NCBI RefSeq assembly: GCF_045032955.1
Contig: NZ_JBJFZU010000002.1
Span: 682,001-746,000, forward strand
Direction of reading: 5' to 3'
Source: Ornithinicoccus sp045032955
GTDB taxonomy: Bacteria; Actinomycetota; Actinomycetes; Actinomycetales; Dermatophilaceae
DNA: 64,000 nt
The notes under the pieces are model-generated. The model had not been told where the DNA came from. It did no database searches and saw only the letters and a program-made list of their open reading frames with translations. Made by a program: the position numbers and the translations under genes. Positions 8,567 to 16,899 of the stretch are shown here, piece after piece (the first letter of the stretch is position 1; the number at the start of each line of letters is the position of its first letter).

Positions 8567-9439
8567 TCAGGAGAGCAGGAGACCGGCGGTCAGCGCGACG
8601 GCATACCCCAGCTGGAGGATCCCGGTCTGCACCAGGGCCGGCAGCAGGGCGGGACCGTAGGCCTCGCTGGTGACCAGCCGCACCGGTCGCCACGCCAGCG
8701 GTGCGGCGAGCAGCCCGAGCAGGGCCCACGGGTGCGCGAGCGCGGCGACGACGACGGCCAGCAGGGCGCCGACGACGAGCGCGGCGTAGAGCCGGCGGGT
8801 GCGCCGGAAGCCGATCCGGACCGCGAGGGTGCGCTTGCCGGCGGCGCGGTCGCCCTCCAGGTCGCGCAGGTTGTTGGTGACCAGGATGGCGCTGGCCAGC
8901 AGGCCGCACCCGACCGCCCCGGCGTAGGCGGCGAGGTCGAGCTGCTGGGCCTGGGTCCAGGTGGTGCCGAGCACCGCGAGCAGCCCGAAGAAGAGGAAGA
9001 CCATGACCTCGCCGAGGCCGCGGTAGCCGTACGGCTTGGCCCCGCCGGTGTAGTGCCAGGCCGCCCACAGGGCGGCCAGGCCGAGGAGCAGCAGCAGCCA
9101 CGCGCCGGAGAGCGCCACCAGGGCCAGCCCGGCGACGGAGGCGCCGAAGAAGGCGGCGAAGGCAGCGGTCCGGACGTTGGCCGGGTCGGCGAGCCGCTGC
9201 CCGACGAGACGCACCGGCCCCACCCGGTCCTCGTCGGTGCCGCGGATGCCGTCGGAGTAGTCGTTGGCGTAGTTGACGCCGACCTGGAAGCCGAGTGCGA
9301 CGACCAGGGCGAGCACGGCCAGCCCGGGTTCGGCGCCCCCGAGCGCGTGGGCGGCGCCGGTGCCGACCAGGACCGGGGCGATCGCGGCGGGCAGGGTGCG
9401 CGGACGAGCGCCCCCGATCCACTGGGAGAGGGTTGCCAT
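8567..9439 (-). CDS. menA: 1,4-dihydroxy-2-naphthoate polyprenyltransferase
   Basis: A 290-residue UbiA-family membrane prenyltransferase. The first aspartate-rich motif is NYANDYSDGIRG, which binds the Mg-diphosphate of the prenyl donor. NNLRDLEGDRAAGKRTLAVR is the second. Several membrane helices follow. It attaches the isoprenoid tail to 1,4-dihydroxy-2-naphthoate to give demethylmenaquinone. ATG 9439 (MATLSQWIGG) was chosen because the frame upstream does not look like protein and runs into the PLDc_N gene. MenE and MenB lie upstream in the same direction, supporting the assignment over a heme-type UbiA enzyme. Confidence 0.94.
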   Translation of the reverse strand: MATLSQWIGGARPRTLPAAIAPVLVGTGAAHALGGAEPGLAVLALVVALGFQVGVNYANDYSDGIRGTDEDRVGPVRLVGQRLADPANVRTAAFAAFFGASVAGLALVALSGAWLLLLLGLAALWAAWHYTGGAKPYGYRGLGEVMVFLFFGLLAVLGTTWTQAQQLDLAAYAGAVGCGLLASAILVTNNLRDLEGDRAAGKRTLAVRIGFRRTRRLYAALVVGALLAVVVAALAHPWALLGLLAAPLAWRPVRLVTSEAYGPALLPALVQTGILQLGYAVALTAGLLLS

Positions 9440-9450
9440 GCGTCTGTCCC

Positions 9451-9723
9451 CTACAGGTCTCTGAGGAAGTCGGGGTCGTCGTCCGGCCCCAGCGGACCAC
9501 GCGGTGGGCCGGGGCGTCGGGTGCCGAAGATGACGTCCAGGATGCTGCGGGGCCTGCCCGCGATCAACCAGGCGATGCCGCCGAGGACCGGGACGAGCAG
9601 GACCACCGCGACCCACAGGAGCTTGGGCAGGCCACGCACCCGGCGGCTCTCCGTCTGCACGGCGTCGACGACGCAGTAGACGGTGAACGCGAGCAACGCC
9701 ACAGCGATGACGACGCGAGGCAC
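9451..9723 (-). CDS. PLD nuclease N-terminal (PLDc_N) domain membrane protein
   Basis: A 90-residue protein with two membrane segments (VVIAVALLAFTVYCVVDAVQ and LLWVAVVLLVPVLGGIAWL) and a proline-rich tail. The arrangement, including LPKLLWVAVVLLVPVLGGIAW, is the PLDc_N domain found as a small stand-alone protein in many actinobacteria. It has no catalytic HKD motif, so it is not itself a phospholipase. It sits between menE and menA and is probably co-transcribed with them. Function unknown. Confidence 0.8.
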   Translation of the reverse strand: MPRVVIAVALLAFTVYCVVDAVQTESRRVRGLPKLLWVAVVLLVPVLGGIAWLIAGRPRSILDVIFGTRRPGPPRGPLGPDDDPDFLRDL

Positions 9724-9741
9724 GTCCCGCCCCCTTCCTGG

Positions 9742-10875
9742 TCAGTGAGGGTGAAGGTCCATTCTGCCACCCGCGGCGAGCAGATCACGCGCCGCGGCGC
9801 GGTCCGGCTTGCCGCTCTCCAGCAGGGGCAGGGCCGGGACCACCTCGGCCTGCCGGGGGAGGGCGTGCGGGGGCAGGGCGGTGGCCAGTGCGGAGCGGAG
9901 GGTGGCGACGCTCGGGCCGGTCGGCGTCGTGCCTGCCGCGCCGTCCGGGGGGACGACCAGGGCCGCGACCCGGTGCCCCCACTCGGGGTCCTCGACCCCG
10001 ACGACGAGGGCGTCCTGCACCTGCGGCAGGGCCCGCAGGGCACGCTCCACGTCGGCCGGTTCGACGTTGTGGCCCCCGGTGACGATGACGTCGTCGACCC
10101 GGCCCAGGACGGTGAGCCGCCCGTCGGCCGGGTCGAGGACCCCCCGGTCGTCGGTGAGGAACCAGCGCCCGTCGGTGTCCTCGACGAAGCGTTCGGCGCT
10201 GAGCGCGGGGTGCTCCGGGTAGCCGTCGGCCAGCACCGGACCACCCAGCCGGATGCGCTGCTGCGCGCCGATCCGGACCTGCACCCCGGGCAGCGGTATG
10301 CCGTCGTAGACGCACCCACCGCAGGTCTCGGACATGCCGTAGGTGGTGACCACCCGGACCCCGGTCTGCCGGGCGGAGCACAGCAGGTCCGGGTCGGTGG
10401 CCGAGCCGCCGAGCAGCACGGCGTCCAGCCCCTGGAGCGCCCGGACCCCCACCTGGTCCTTGAGGAGCCGGTGCACCTGGGTGGGCACCAGCGAGGCGTA
10501 GCGCCGCGCGTCCGGGTCGAGCCGGGCGACCGCAGCGGCGAAGCTGTCCACGGTGAACGGCGCCCCGGGATCGAGGGCGACCGGTGCGGTGCCTGCGAGC
10601 ACCGACCGGGCAAGCACCTGCAGCCCGGCGACGTGGTGGGTGGGCAGCGCCAGCAGCCACTGGCCGTGGCCGCCGAGGACGTCCGCGGTTGCCTCACCGG
10701 AGGCCCGGAGCGCTCGGGCGGGGAGGCTGACCTGCTTCGGGCGGCCGGTCGACCCGGAGGTCTGCACCAGGACGGCGCCCCCCTCGTGGGCGAGCAGGCG
10801 GGTCAGCGGTGCGCCCAGGTCGGCCCAGCCGGCACCGGGCGTGACCCGCAGGGGGGCAGGCCCGGCGGCGCTCAC
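9742..10875 (-). CDS. menE: o-Succinylbenzoate-CoA ligase
   Basis: A 377-residue AMP-forming acyl-CoA synthetase, short as is typical for actinobacterial MenE. The ATP loop is LVQTSGSTGRPKQVSL, followed by TTYGMSETCGGCVYDG, FLTDDRGVLD, GRVDDVIVTGGHNVEP and the C-terminal catalytic lysine in LLESGKPDR. It activates o-succinylbenzoate for ring closure by MenB. GTG 10875 was chosen because it overlaps the stop of the lipoprotein gene by 4 bases; the longer ATG frame would run into that gene. Confidence 0.92.
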   Translation of the reverse strand: MSAAGPAPLRVTPGAGWADLGAPLTRLLAHEGGAVLVQTSGSTGRPKQVSLPARALRASGEATADVLGGHGQWLLALPTHHVAGLQVLARSVLAGTAPVALDPGAPFTVDSFAAAVARLDPDARRYASLVPTQVHRLLKDQVGVRALQGLDAVLLGGSATDPDLLCSARQTGVRVVTTYGMSETCGGCVYDGIPLPGVQVRIGAQQRIRLGGPVLADGYPEHPALSAERFVEDTDGRWFLTDDRGVLDPADGRLTVLGRVDDVIVTGGHNVEPADVERALRALPQVQDALVVGVEDPEWGHRVAALVVPPDGAAGTTPTGPSVATLRSALATALPPHALPRQAEVVPALPLLESGKPDRAAARDLLAAGGRMDLHPH

Positions 10876-11528
10876 GGGGCCTGGAGGAAGCGGTCCACGT
10901 CCACGAACCACTCGTCGTCGACCTTCACCAGGGTGATGCTCGACCCGCCCATCGACTCGGCGAAGAGCTCGGAGTAGTTGTCCTGGTCGATGACGGCGGT
11001 GTCCCCGTCGACGTCGGCGCCGACGATCTGCATCGCCTCGAGGATGCTGCGTCCCTCCTCACCGAGCCCCTGGGCCTCCACCGCACCGGCCATCGTGTCC
11101 GGCAGCTGCTGCCGGCACAGCTCGAGGTCCTCGTCGACGTCCCGCATGGGGCGGGTGGTGTCGGTGAAGGAGAGCATCAGGTCGCAGGCCGCGGGGTCCG
11201 CGTCGACCAGCGCCAGCAGGAACTCCTTGGCGCGGTCGGCGGCGGCCTGACCCTCGGCGCCGCCCTCGACCTCCCCGTCGCCGGTCGCGTCGGCGGTCCC
11301 GGAAGCGGCGTCACCCTCGGCCTCGCCGCCGGCGGGGGGTGCGGTGGTGGCGGTGGTGTCGTCTCCCGGTGCGGGGGCGGTCGTCGCGGTGGCGCCGTCG
11401 TCGTCGGCGCCGGCCTCCTCGTCGGCCGTCTCGGTGGGGGCCGAGACCTCCACCACGTCGGCGTCCCCGGAGCAGGCACCGAGCAGCAGGAGGGGAGCGG
11501 CCAGGAGGGCTGTCAGCGGTCGTCTCAT
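10872..11528 (-). CDS. Putative secreted lipoprotein with acidic linker
   Basis: A 218-residue protein. The start MRRPLTALLAAPLLLLGAC ends in a lipobox with the lipidated cysteine near residue 19. A long Asp/Glu/Thr/Ala-rich linker (about residues 25-90) follows. The remaining 125 residues form a compact domain with DADPAACDLMLSFTD and VKVDDEWFVDVDRF, which resembles the NTF2-like or DUF4878-type folds seen in actinobacterial lipoproteins. I do not recognise a specific family. ATG 11528 has GGGAGAA just upstream. It overlaps menE by 4 bases, so it is expressed with the menaquinone genes, but its role is unknown. Confidence 0.78.
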   Translation of the reverse strand: MRRPLTALLAAPLLLLGACSGDADVVEVSAPTETADEEAGADDDGATATTAPAPGDDTTATTAPPAGGEAEGDAASGTADATGDGEVEGGAEGQAAADRAKEFLLALVDADPAACDLMLSFTDTTRPMRDVDEDLELCRQQLPDTMAGAVEAQGLGEEGRSILEAMQIVGADVDGDTAVIDQDNYSELFAESMGGSSITLVKVDDEWFVDVDRFLQAP

Positions 11529-11658
11529 CACAGTTCTCCCTGCTCGCAACGGTCCTCGGGTGACGCGTCCAGTCTCGCACGGTGCGCGGGGTCGGCACCC
11601 CGGGAACGGCCCCGGCGCCGACCTGTGCACCGGCCCCGGTCCGGCTGGGCCACGGGGA

Positions 11659-12603
11659 TCAGAAGTACCACGGGTACCCGCTCCAGTCGGGGGTGCGCTT
11701 CTCCAGGAAGGAGTCGCGGCCCTCGACGGCCTCGTCGGTCATGTAAGCCAGCCGGGTCGCCTCGCCGGCGAAGACCTGCTGGCCCATCAGGCCGTCGTCG
11801 GTGAGGTTGAGCGCGAACTTGAGCATGCGCTGCGCGGTGGGGCTCTTGCCCAGGATCTCGCGGGCCGCCTGGACCGCCTCGGTCTCCAGGTCTGCGTGGT
11901 CGGCGACGATGTTCACCGCACCCATCCGCTGCATGGCCTCGGCGTCGTAGGCTCGACCGAGGAAGAAGATCTCCCGGGCGTTCTTCTGCCCGACCATCTT
12001 CGCCAGGTATGCCGACCCGTAGCCCGCGTCGAAGCTGCCGACGTCGGCGTCGGTCTGCTTGAAACGTGCGTGCTGCCGAGAGGCGACGGTGAGGTCGCAG
12101 ACCACGTGCAGCGAGTGCCCGCCGCCGGCGGCCCAGCCGTTGACGACGGCGATCACGACCTTGGGCATCGTCCTGATGAGCCGCTGCACCTCGAGGATGT
12201 GCAGGCGACCGCCCTGCGCTGCGACCCGGGCGGCGTCCACCGTGTCGGAGGTGTCCCCCTGCGCATACTGGTAGCCGCTGCGGCCGCGGATCCGCTGGTC
12301 GCCACCGGAGCAGAAGGCCCAGCCGCCGTCCTTGGCCGAGGGGCCGTTGCCGGTGAGCAGGACGACCCCGACGTCCGGGCTCATCCGCGCGTGGTCGAGC
12401 ACCCGGTAGAGCTCGTCGACGGTGTGCGGGCGGAAGGCGTTGCGGACCTCGGGACGGTCGAAGGCGATCCGGACGCACCCCAGGTCGACGTGCCGGTGGT
12501 AGGTGACGTCGGTGAGGGTGGGGCCGTCCAGGTCCTCGACCGGGCGCCACCGGGTCGGGTCGAAGGGGTTGCCGTCAGCGGTGTCGGTGCTCTGCTCGTC
12601 CAC
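11659..12603 (-). CDS. menB: 1,4-dihydroxy-2-naphthoyl-CoA synthase
   Basis: A 314-residue crotonase-fold enzyme that cyclises o-succinylbenzoyl-CoA. MenB hallmarks are present: RPEVRNAFRPHTVDEL, the loop CSGGDQRIRGRSGYQY, VNGWAAGGGHSLHVVCDLT (oxyanion hole), DVGSFDAGYGSAYLAKMVG with the catalytic aspartate region, and the C-terminal DWSGYPWYF. Length is within the long-form MenB range. It follows the 177-residue membrane protein by 10 bp and is 130 bp from the lipoprotein gene. Confidence 0.97.
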   Translation of the reverse strand: MDEQSTDTADGNPFDPTRWRPVEDLDGPTLTDVTYHRHVDLGCVRIAFDRPEVRNAFRPHTVDELYRVLDHARMSPDVGVVLLTGNGPSAKDGGWAFCSGGDQRIRGRSGYQYAQGDTSDTVDAARVAAQGGRLHILEVQRLIRTMPKVVIAVVNGWAAGGGHSLHVVCDLTVASRQHARFKQTDADVGSFDAGYGSAYLAKMVGQKNAREIFFLGRAYDAEAMQRMGAVNIVADHADLETEAVQAAREILGKSPTAQRMLKFALNLTDDGLMGQQVFAGEATRLAYMTDEAVEGRDSFLEKRTPDWSGYPWYF

Positions 12604-12613
12604 GCAGGTCAGC

Positions 12614-13147
12614 CTAGGTGGTCACCAGTGCGGCCACGGCCCCGAGGACGAGGGTCGAGCTGACCAGGGCACAGACCACCGGCCCCGTCGAGGCACGCCG
12701 GGTGGTGGTGGCCACCAGCACCGCGGTACCCACGACGACGAGCCCGCCGACGACGAGGTAGACCGGGGTCGCGTACAGCCAGGCGTAGGGGACGAAGTGG
12801 ACCGCCAGCATCGTCGCCAACGTGGCCACCGCGAGGGTGTGCCGACCGGTGGCCACCAGGACGGCGGCCAGCGGCAGGGCGAGCAGCTGTCCCGCAGCGA
12901 GGTAGACCGACAGCGAGCCGAGCGCAGGGTCGGTCGGACGGGGCCCCTCCGCCACCAGCCAGGTCAGCAGCAGCCCGAGCGGCACGCCCACCATGCCCTG
13001 GAACAGCGCCGCGTAGGCACCGGCCCGGTCCCCGAGGCGCCACCCGACGACGGCGGCGACACCCCAGGTGACCCCGAAGGCGAGCAGGAAGCCGAAGCCG
13101 CTGCGGTTCACCTGGGCGAGTTCGCGGAGGTAGTCCTGGGTGTCCAT
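12614..13147 (-). CDS. Integral membrane protein of unknown function
   Basis: A 177-residue protein with about five or six hydrophobic segments, including FGFLLAFGVTWGVAAVVGW near the N-terminus and PVYLVVGGLVVVGTAVLVAT near residue 130. The layout resembles DUF7010-type membrane proteins, but this is from memory of the general pattern only. It starts with ATG at 13147 and stops 10 bp before menB, so it is probably in the same transcript. No catalytic motif is visible. Confidence 0.65.
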   Translation of the reverse strand: MDTQDYLRELAQVNRSGFGFLLAFGVTWGVAAVVGWRLGDRAGAYAALFQGMVGVPLGLLLTWLVAEGPRPTDPALGSLSVYLAAGQLLALPLAAVLVATGRHTLAVATLATMLAVHFVPYAWLYATPVYLVVGGLVVVGTAVLVATTTRRASTGPVVCALVSSTLVLGAVAALVTT

Positions 13148-13191
13148 GGCGTCAACCTAGGCCGGGCCGGGTGTCGTGCCAGCATGCAGAT

Positions 13192-13764
13192 GTGAGCCGA
13201 CCTTCGTTACGGACGTCACGGATGGAGCTGCGACCGATGCGGGCCGAGCACCTCCCGCTGCTGCACCTGCTCGACGCAGACCCGGAGGTGATGCGGTACC
13301 TGACCGGGAGGGCCAGGACCCCGGAGGAGATCGACGCGTTCTGGGGGCCGCGGTGTGCCGACACCTCCGCCGACGCGCTCGGGCTGGGCTGGTGGGTGGG
13401 GTTCGAGGGGGACACCTTCGTCGGGTGGTGGGACCTCGGACGGAGCGACTCGGACGTCGGTGCGCCCGTGCGGGGGAGTGCGCCGGAGATCGGCTGGAGG
13501 GTTCGCCGCGACCGGTGGAGGCACGGGCTGGCCACCGAGGGTGGCCGGGCACTGCTGGGGCACGCGTTCGACACCGTGGGTGTCCGTTCGGTCTGGGCCG
13601 AGACGATGGCGGTGAACCTGGGCTCGCGCGGGGTGATGCGCAACCTCGGTATGCGCCACGTCCGGACCTGGCAAGGGCAGTGGGACGACCCGCTGCCCGG
13701 GGTGGAGCAGGGGGAGGTCCGGTACGAGATCACCGCTGCCGCGTGGCGGGCGGGTCACCGGTAG
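13192..13764 (+). CDS. GNAT-family N-acetyltransferase
   Basis: About 190 residues matching the RimJ/RimL-like GNAT group: RMELRPMRAEHLPLLHLLD at the start, GWRVRRDRWRHGLATEGGRA as the acetyl-CoA loop (R/Q-x-x-G-x-A pattern), and VWAETMAVNLGSRGVMRNLG with the conserved asparagine. It would acetylate an amine substrate that cannot be predicted. GTG 13192 is preferred; an earlier GTG at 13171 and a later ATG at 13222 are alternatives. Its end overlaps the broken HNH gene on the other strand. Confidence 0.85.
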   Translation: MSRPSLRTSRMELRPMRAEHLPLLHLLDADPEVMRYLTGRARTPEEIDAFWGPRCADTSADALGLGWWVGFEGDTFVGWWDLGRSDSDVGAPVRGSAPEIGWRVRRDRWRHGLATEGGRALLGHAFDTVGVRSVWAETMAVNLGSRGVMRNLGMRHVRTWQGQWDDPLPGVEQGEVRYEITAAAWRAGHR

Positions 13765-15143
13765 CGAAGGCGGGCAGCTGCGGTGGCGGGGGCCGGTAGT
13801 GCTCCGGCGGTGGAGGCAGCGCCCGGGGCCGTTCCCGGGCGAGGTTGCAGCGCTCACACAGCCCGCGACCGTTGTCCGCCGTGGTGAGCCCACCCTCGCT
13901 GAAGCGGGTGATGTGGTCGACCGTGCGCAGCGGGGCGTCGCACCAGGAGCTGCGGCAGGTGCGGTCCCGGGCGATGACCAGCGCCCGGATGCCCCCGGTG
14001 AAGAGACGACGGCGCGGGTCGCGGTCGCGGAGGACCCCGGTCCCGGGATCGACGTAGAGACGGCGCACCCATGCCCTGGCAACTTTCGCGACGCCTGGGG
14101 TGGTCGTGGTGGTCAGGGCCGGTGGCCCGGCCGACGTCACCCGAGCCGCGGGCGTCCCGTGCACCAGGGTGCACCGAGCGCTGGTGCAACGGATCCCGTC
14201 GGGGCAGGGCTCACCCTGCGCACTGCCCTGGACCGGTCCGGTGGCAGAGGGGCGCAGGAGGCCCCGCGCCAGCTCGGCTGGGATCGGCCCATAACCCTGT
14301 AGTTCGGCCGCCTCGTTGGTCCCGGCCAGCAAGGCGGTGTCGGTCATCACCAGACCGACCTCGACGTCGATGCCGTCGACCACGGTCCTCCCGGTCAGCC
14401 GGGCAGCAGCTCGTCGGCCATCAGCTGGGCCAGGGTCCGCGGGTCACCGCTGGCTCGTCGGGCCACCGCGTCCCGGTGCAGCGCCGCGTGGCAGGCCACG
14501 GCCTGGGCCGCCGGGCGGAGAGCAGGGCCATCACGTCCGGGACAGGTCGGATCGACACACCCCGGTCGGCGGCGGCCCGACGGGCCCTCCGGACGAACCC
14601 TGCCGGGTCCACCTCGTACACCAGGCCTCGGGTGAGGGCGCCGATCTCCTTGGTCGAGGCTCCCGTCAGCAGCGGTGCGAGGCGGGTGTCGACCTCACCG
14701 CGGTCGGTGGTCGACAGGCAGACGGTGGCCTCGGTGACCACCCGCGCCTGGAAGCCGCTGATCCTGCCCTCCTGCAGGGCGGTGAAGGTGCGGGGCATCT
14801 CCGTCGACAGCGCCCGGGCGCTGGTCAGCTCCCGGGAGGCCATCGCCGGGGAGGTCATCCGCACCGCCGCGAGATCGTCGGCCACCGAGGCGCCCGCCCG
14901 TGAGCGGGCCACGCCGTCCCGCACCTGGCCCGCGACCTGGCTGTCCCGGAAGTCCACCTGCAGCCGCACGGAGACGGCGGCCGCCGACCGTGTCGCCAGC
15001 TCCAGCTCGCGCAGCGCCGACAACCGCTCGTCGTCGGCGAGCGCGGTGAGGTCTGCGCCCGCGAGGGCCGTGCGGAACGAGGCGATCGCGTCGGCCAGCG
15101 GTGACGCGGCATACGCCTGATCCGTCCGTCCCACGACCCACAC
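13730..15143 (-). pseudogene. DUF222/HNH endonuclease-like gene broken by two frameshifts
   Basis: Two minus-strand frames together make a DUF222 plus HNH protein, a common actinobacterial family. The N-terminal part (to about 14525) has LADAIASFRTALAGADLTAL and SLTTDRG-type DUF222 sequence. The C-terminal part (from about 14400) has the HNH motif DHITRFSEGGLTTADNGRGLCERCN. Between them homologous sequence continues in a third frame (AAQAVACHAALHRDAVARRA). The first break near 14510-14525 looks like a loss of 4 bases (or 1). The second near 14400 looks like one missing C before GGCTGACC. The start is taken at GTG 15143; a TTG at 15218 is possible. Sequencing error in GC runs is the main alternative. 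Confidence 0.8.
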
Positions 15144-15250
15144 CCCCTCGGTGCCGACAGCCGATCCCCCGATCGACCTTCTTCCCTCAGGATATCCGCA
15201 ACCACGCGGTGAAGTCAAACATATGTTCGAATCACCACGGCGTGTCCGTC

Positions 15251-15661
15251 CTAGCGGTCACGGCTGGAGAGCACACAGAACTCGTTGCCCTCCGGGTCGG
15301 CCAGCACCGTGAACGTGTCCTCCTCGCTCTGCCCGACGTCCACCGTGGTGGCGCCCCGCTCCAGCAGCTGCCGGATCTCGGCGTCCCGGTCCTGGCTGGT
15401 GTGCGGGGCGAGGTCGATGTGCAGCCGGTTCTTCACCTGCTTGCCCTCCGGGACCGGCACGAAGACCAGGCCCTGGCCGCGGCGCATCCACGCCTGCAGG
15501 TCCTGCTCGGGCTGCTCGTCCTCCAGGGCGAACCGCGGGATGACCACCGCCTCCTCGGGGGTGTCGTAGACGACGGTCCAGTCCAGCGACTCCGCCCACC
15601 AGTGCGCCAGGGCCTGGGGGTCGGTGCAGTCGACGACCACGGTGTACCACTTGAGTGTCAT
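15251..15661 (-). CDS. VOC-family (glyoxalase-like) protein
   Basis: A 136-residue protein of the vicinal oxygen chelate fold. It begins MTLKWYTVVVDCTDPQALAHWWAESLDW, has KNRLHIDLAP with a possible metal-binding histidine in the middle, and ends DTFTVLADPEGNEFCVLSS, which is the hallmark DPEGNEFC tail. It resembles the glyoxalase-like domain proteins (PF18029 type) common in actinobacteria, where the enzymatic role is usually unknown. ATG 15661 starts the conserved fold; an in-frame start 9 bases further upstream is possible. Confidence 0.87.
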   Translation of the reverse strand: MTLKWYTVVVDCTDPQALAHWWAESLDWTVVYDTPEEAVVIPRFALEDEQPEQDLQAWMRRGQGLVFVPVPEGKQVKNRLHIDLAPHTSQDRDAEIRQLLERGATTVDVGQSEEDTFTVLADPEGNEFCVLSSRDR

Positions 15662-15755
15662 GCGCCTCATCGTGTCGTGCGCACGCCTCGTCCGACAGGG
15701 GCGGCGCACATCGCGAGGACACCTGGCGTCCGCGATCCGGGCCTACTCTGCTGGG

Positions 15756-16778
15756 GTGACCCCCGAGACCGAGGACCTGCTCGCCGCCGCCACCGTGGTG
15801 CGCCTGCCGATGCGGGTGCGTTTCCGCGGGGTGACGGCCCGCGAGGCGGTGCTGCTCGAGGGCCCCTCCGGCTGGGCGGAGTGGGCGCCCTTCCCCGAGT
15901 ACTCCGATGCCGATGCGGCGCGCTGGCTGGGGGCGGCGATCGAGGCGGGCTGGGGGGAGCTCCCCGCGGCGGTGCGGACGGAGGTCGGGGTCAACGCCAC
16001 GGTGCCCGCGCTCGCCCCCGAGCAGGTCGGTCCGGTGCTGGCCCGCTACGACCGGTGCCGCACGGCCAAGGTCAAGGTCGCCGAGGCCGGCCAGCAGCTC
16101 GCCGACGACCTCGCCCGCGTCCGCGAGGTCCGTGCGGTGCTGGGGCCGACGGCCAGGATCCGGGTCGATGCCAACGGTGCCTGGACGCTCGCCCAGGCGG
16201 TGGAGGCGCTCACCGCCCTCTCCGCGGTCGGCCTGGAGTATGCCGAGCAGCCGTGCGCGAGCGTCGAGGAGCTCGCCGAGCTGCGGCTGGCGCTGGCACG
16301 GGCCGGCGTCGACGTGCCGATCGCCGCGGACGAGTCGATCCGCCGGGCCGAGGACCCGCTGCGGGTGGCGCGGATGGGCGCCGCGGACCTGGTGGTGGTC
16401 AAGGTCGCGCCGCTGGGCGGGGTGGCTAGGGCGACGCGCGTCGTCGAGGGGGCCGGGCTGCCCGCGGTCGTCTCCTCCGCGCTGGACACCTCCGTCGGGC
16501 TGGCGCTCGGGGTGCGGCTGGCCGCGGCGCTGCCCCGGCTGGAGCACGACTGCGGACTGGGCACCGCCGCGCTGCTCGAGCAGGACGTGGTGCCCGCCCC
16601 GCTGCTCCCGGTCGACGGCAGGATCGACGTCTCCCGCGCCGACGCGACCCGGGGCGCGGTGTCGCGGGAGCGGCTGGCGGCATATTGCGTGGAACCGGGC
16701 CGGGACTCCTGGTGGCGGGAGCGGCTCACTCGTTCAGCAAAGATTTACGCGACGGAAACCTGGGCAACACAGTCGTAA
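15756..16778 (+). CDS. menC: o-Succinylbenzoate synthase
   Basis: A 340-residue enolase-superfamily enzyme that dehydrates SHCHC to o-succinylbenzoate. The catalytic lysine pair region is AKVKVAEAGQ. Metal ligands are in RVDANGAW, EYAEQPC and AADESIRRAED, and the second catalytic lysine is in VVVKVAPLGG. GTG 15756 begins VTPETEDLLAAA; earlier in-frame codons overlap the VOC gene on the other strand and are not convincing. The last 15 residues (about from LTRSAKIY) run over a candidate GlnR site for amtB. It stands apart from menB/menE/menA, on the other strand. Confidence 0.93.
   Translation: MTPETEDLLAAATVVRLPMRVRFRGVTAREAVLLEGPSGWAEWAPFPEYSDADAARWLGAAIEAGWGELPAAVRTEVGVNATVPALAPEQVGPVLARYDRCRTAKVKVAEAGQQLADDLARVREVRAVLGPTARIRVDANGAWTLAQAVEALTALSAVGLEYAEQPCASVEELAELRLALARAGVDVPIAADESIRRAEDPLRVARMGAADLVVVKVAPLGGVARATRVVEGAGLPAVVSSALDTSVGLALGVRLAAALPRLEHDCGLGTAALLEQDVVPAPLLPVDGRIDVSRADATRGAVSRERLAAYCVEPGRDSWWRERLTRSAKIYATETWATQS
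16744..16759 (+). promoter_or_regulatory. Candidate GlnR binding box upstream of amtB
   Basis: The sequence TTTAC-GCGACG-GAAAC fits the actinobacterial GlnR a-site/b-site pair (gTnAC, 6 bases, GaAAC) with one mismatch in the first half-site. Further half-site-like pieces, GTAAC at 16775-16779 and GAAAC at 16798-16802, lie downstream but with loose spacing. The box is 140 bp before the amtB start and inside the last codons of menC. Ammonium transporter genes are classical GlnR targets. This is motif reading only. Confidence 0.45.
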
Positions 16779-16899
16779 CACCATCTGTCTGTTCCCCGAA
16801 ACATCCTGCGACTTGACTGGGCGTCACGGTGATGGCACCCCCACCCCGACGGCGTGACACGGGGGGTTCCGTCGCACCACCCCACAAGGAGGCAGAAAG

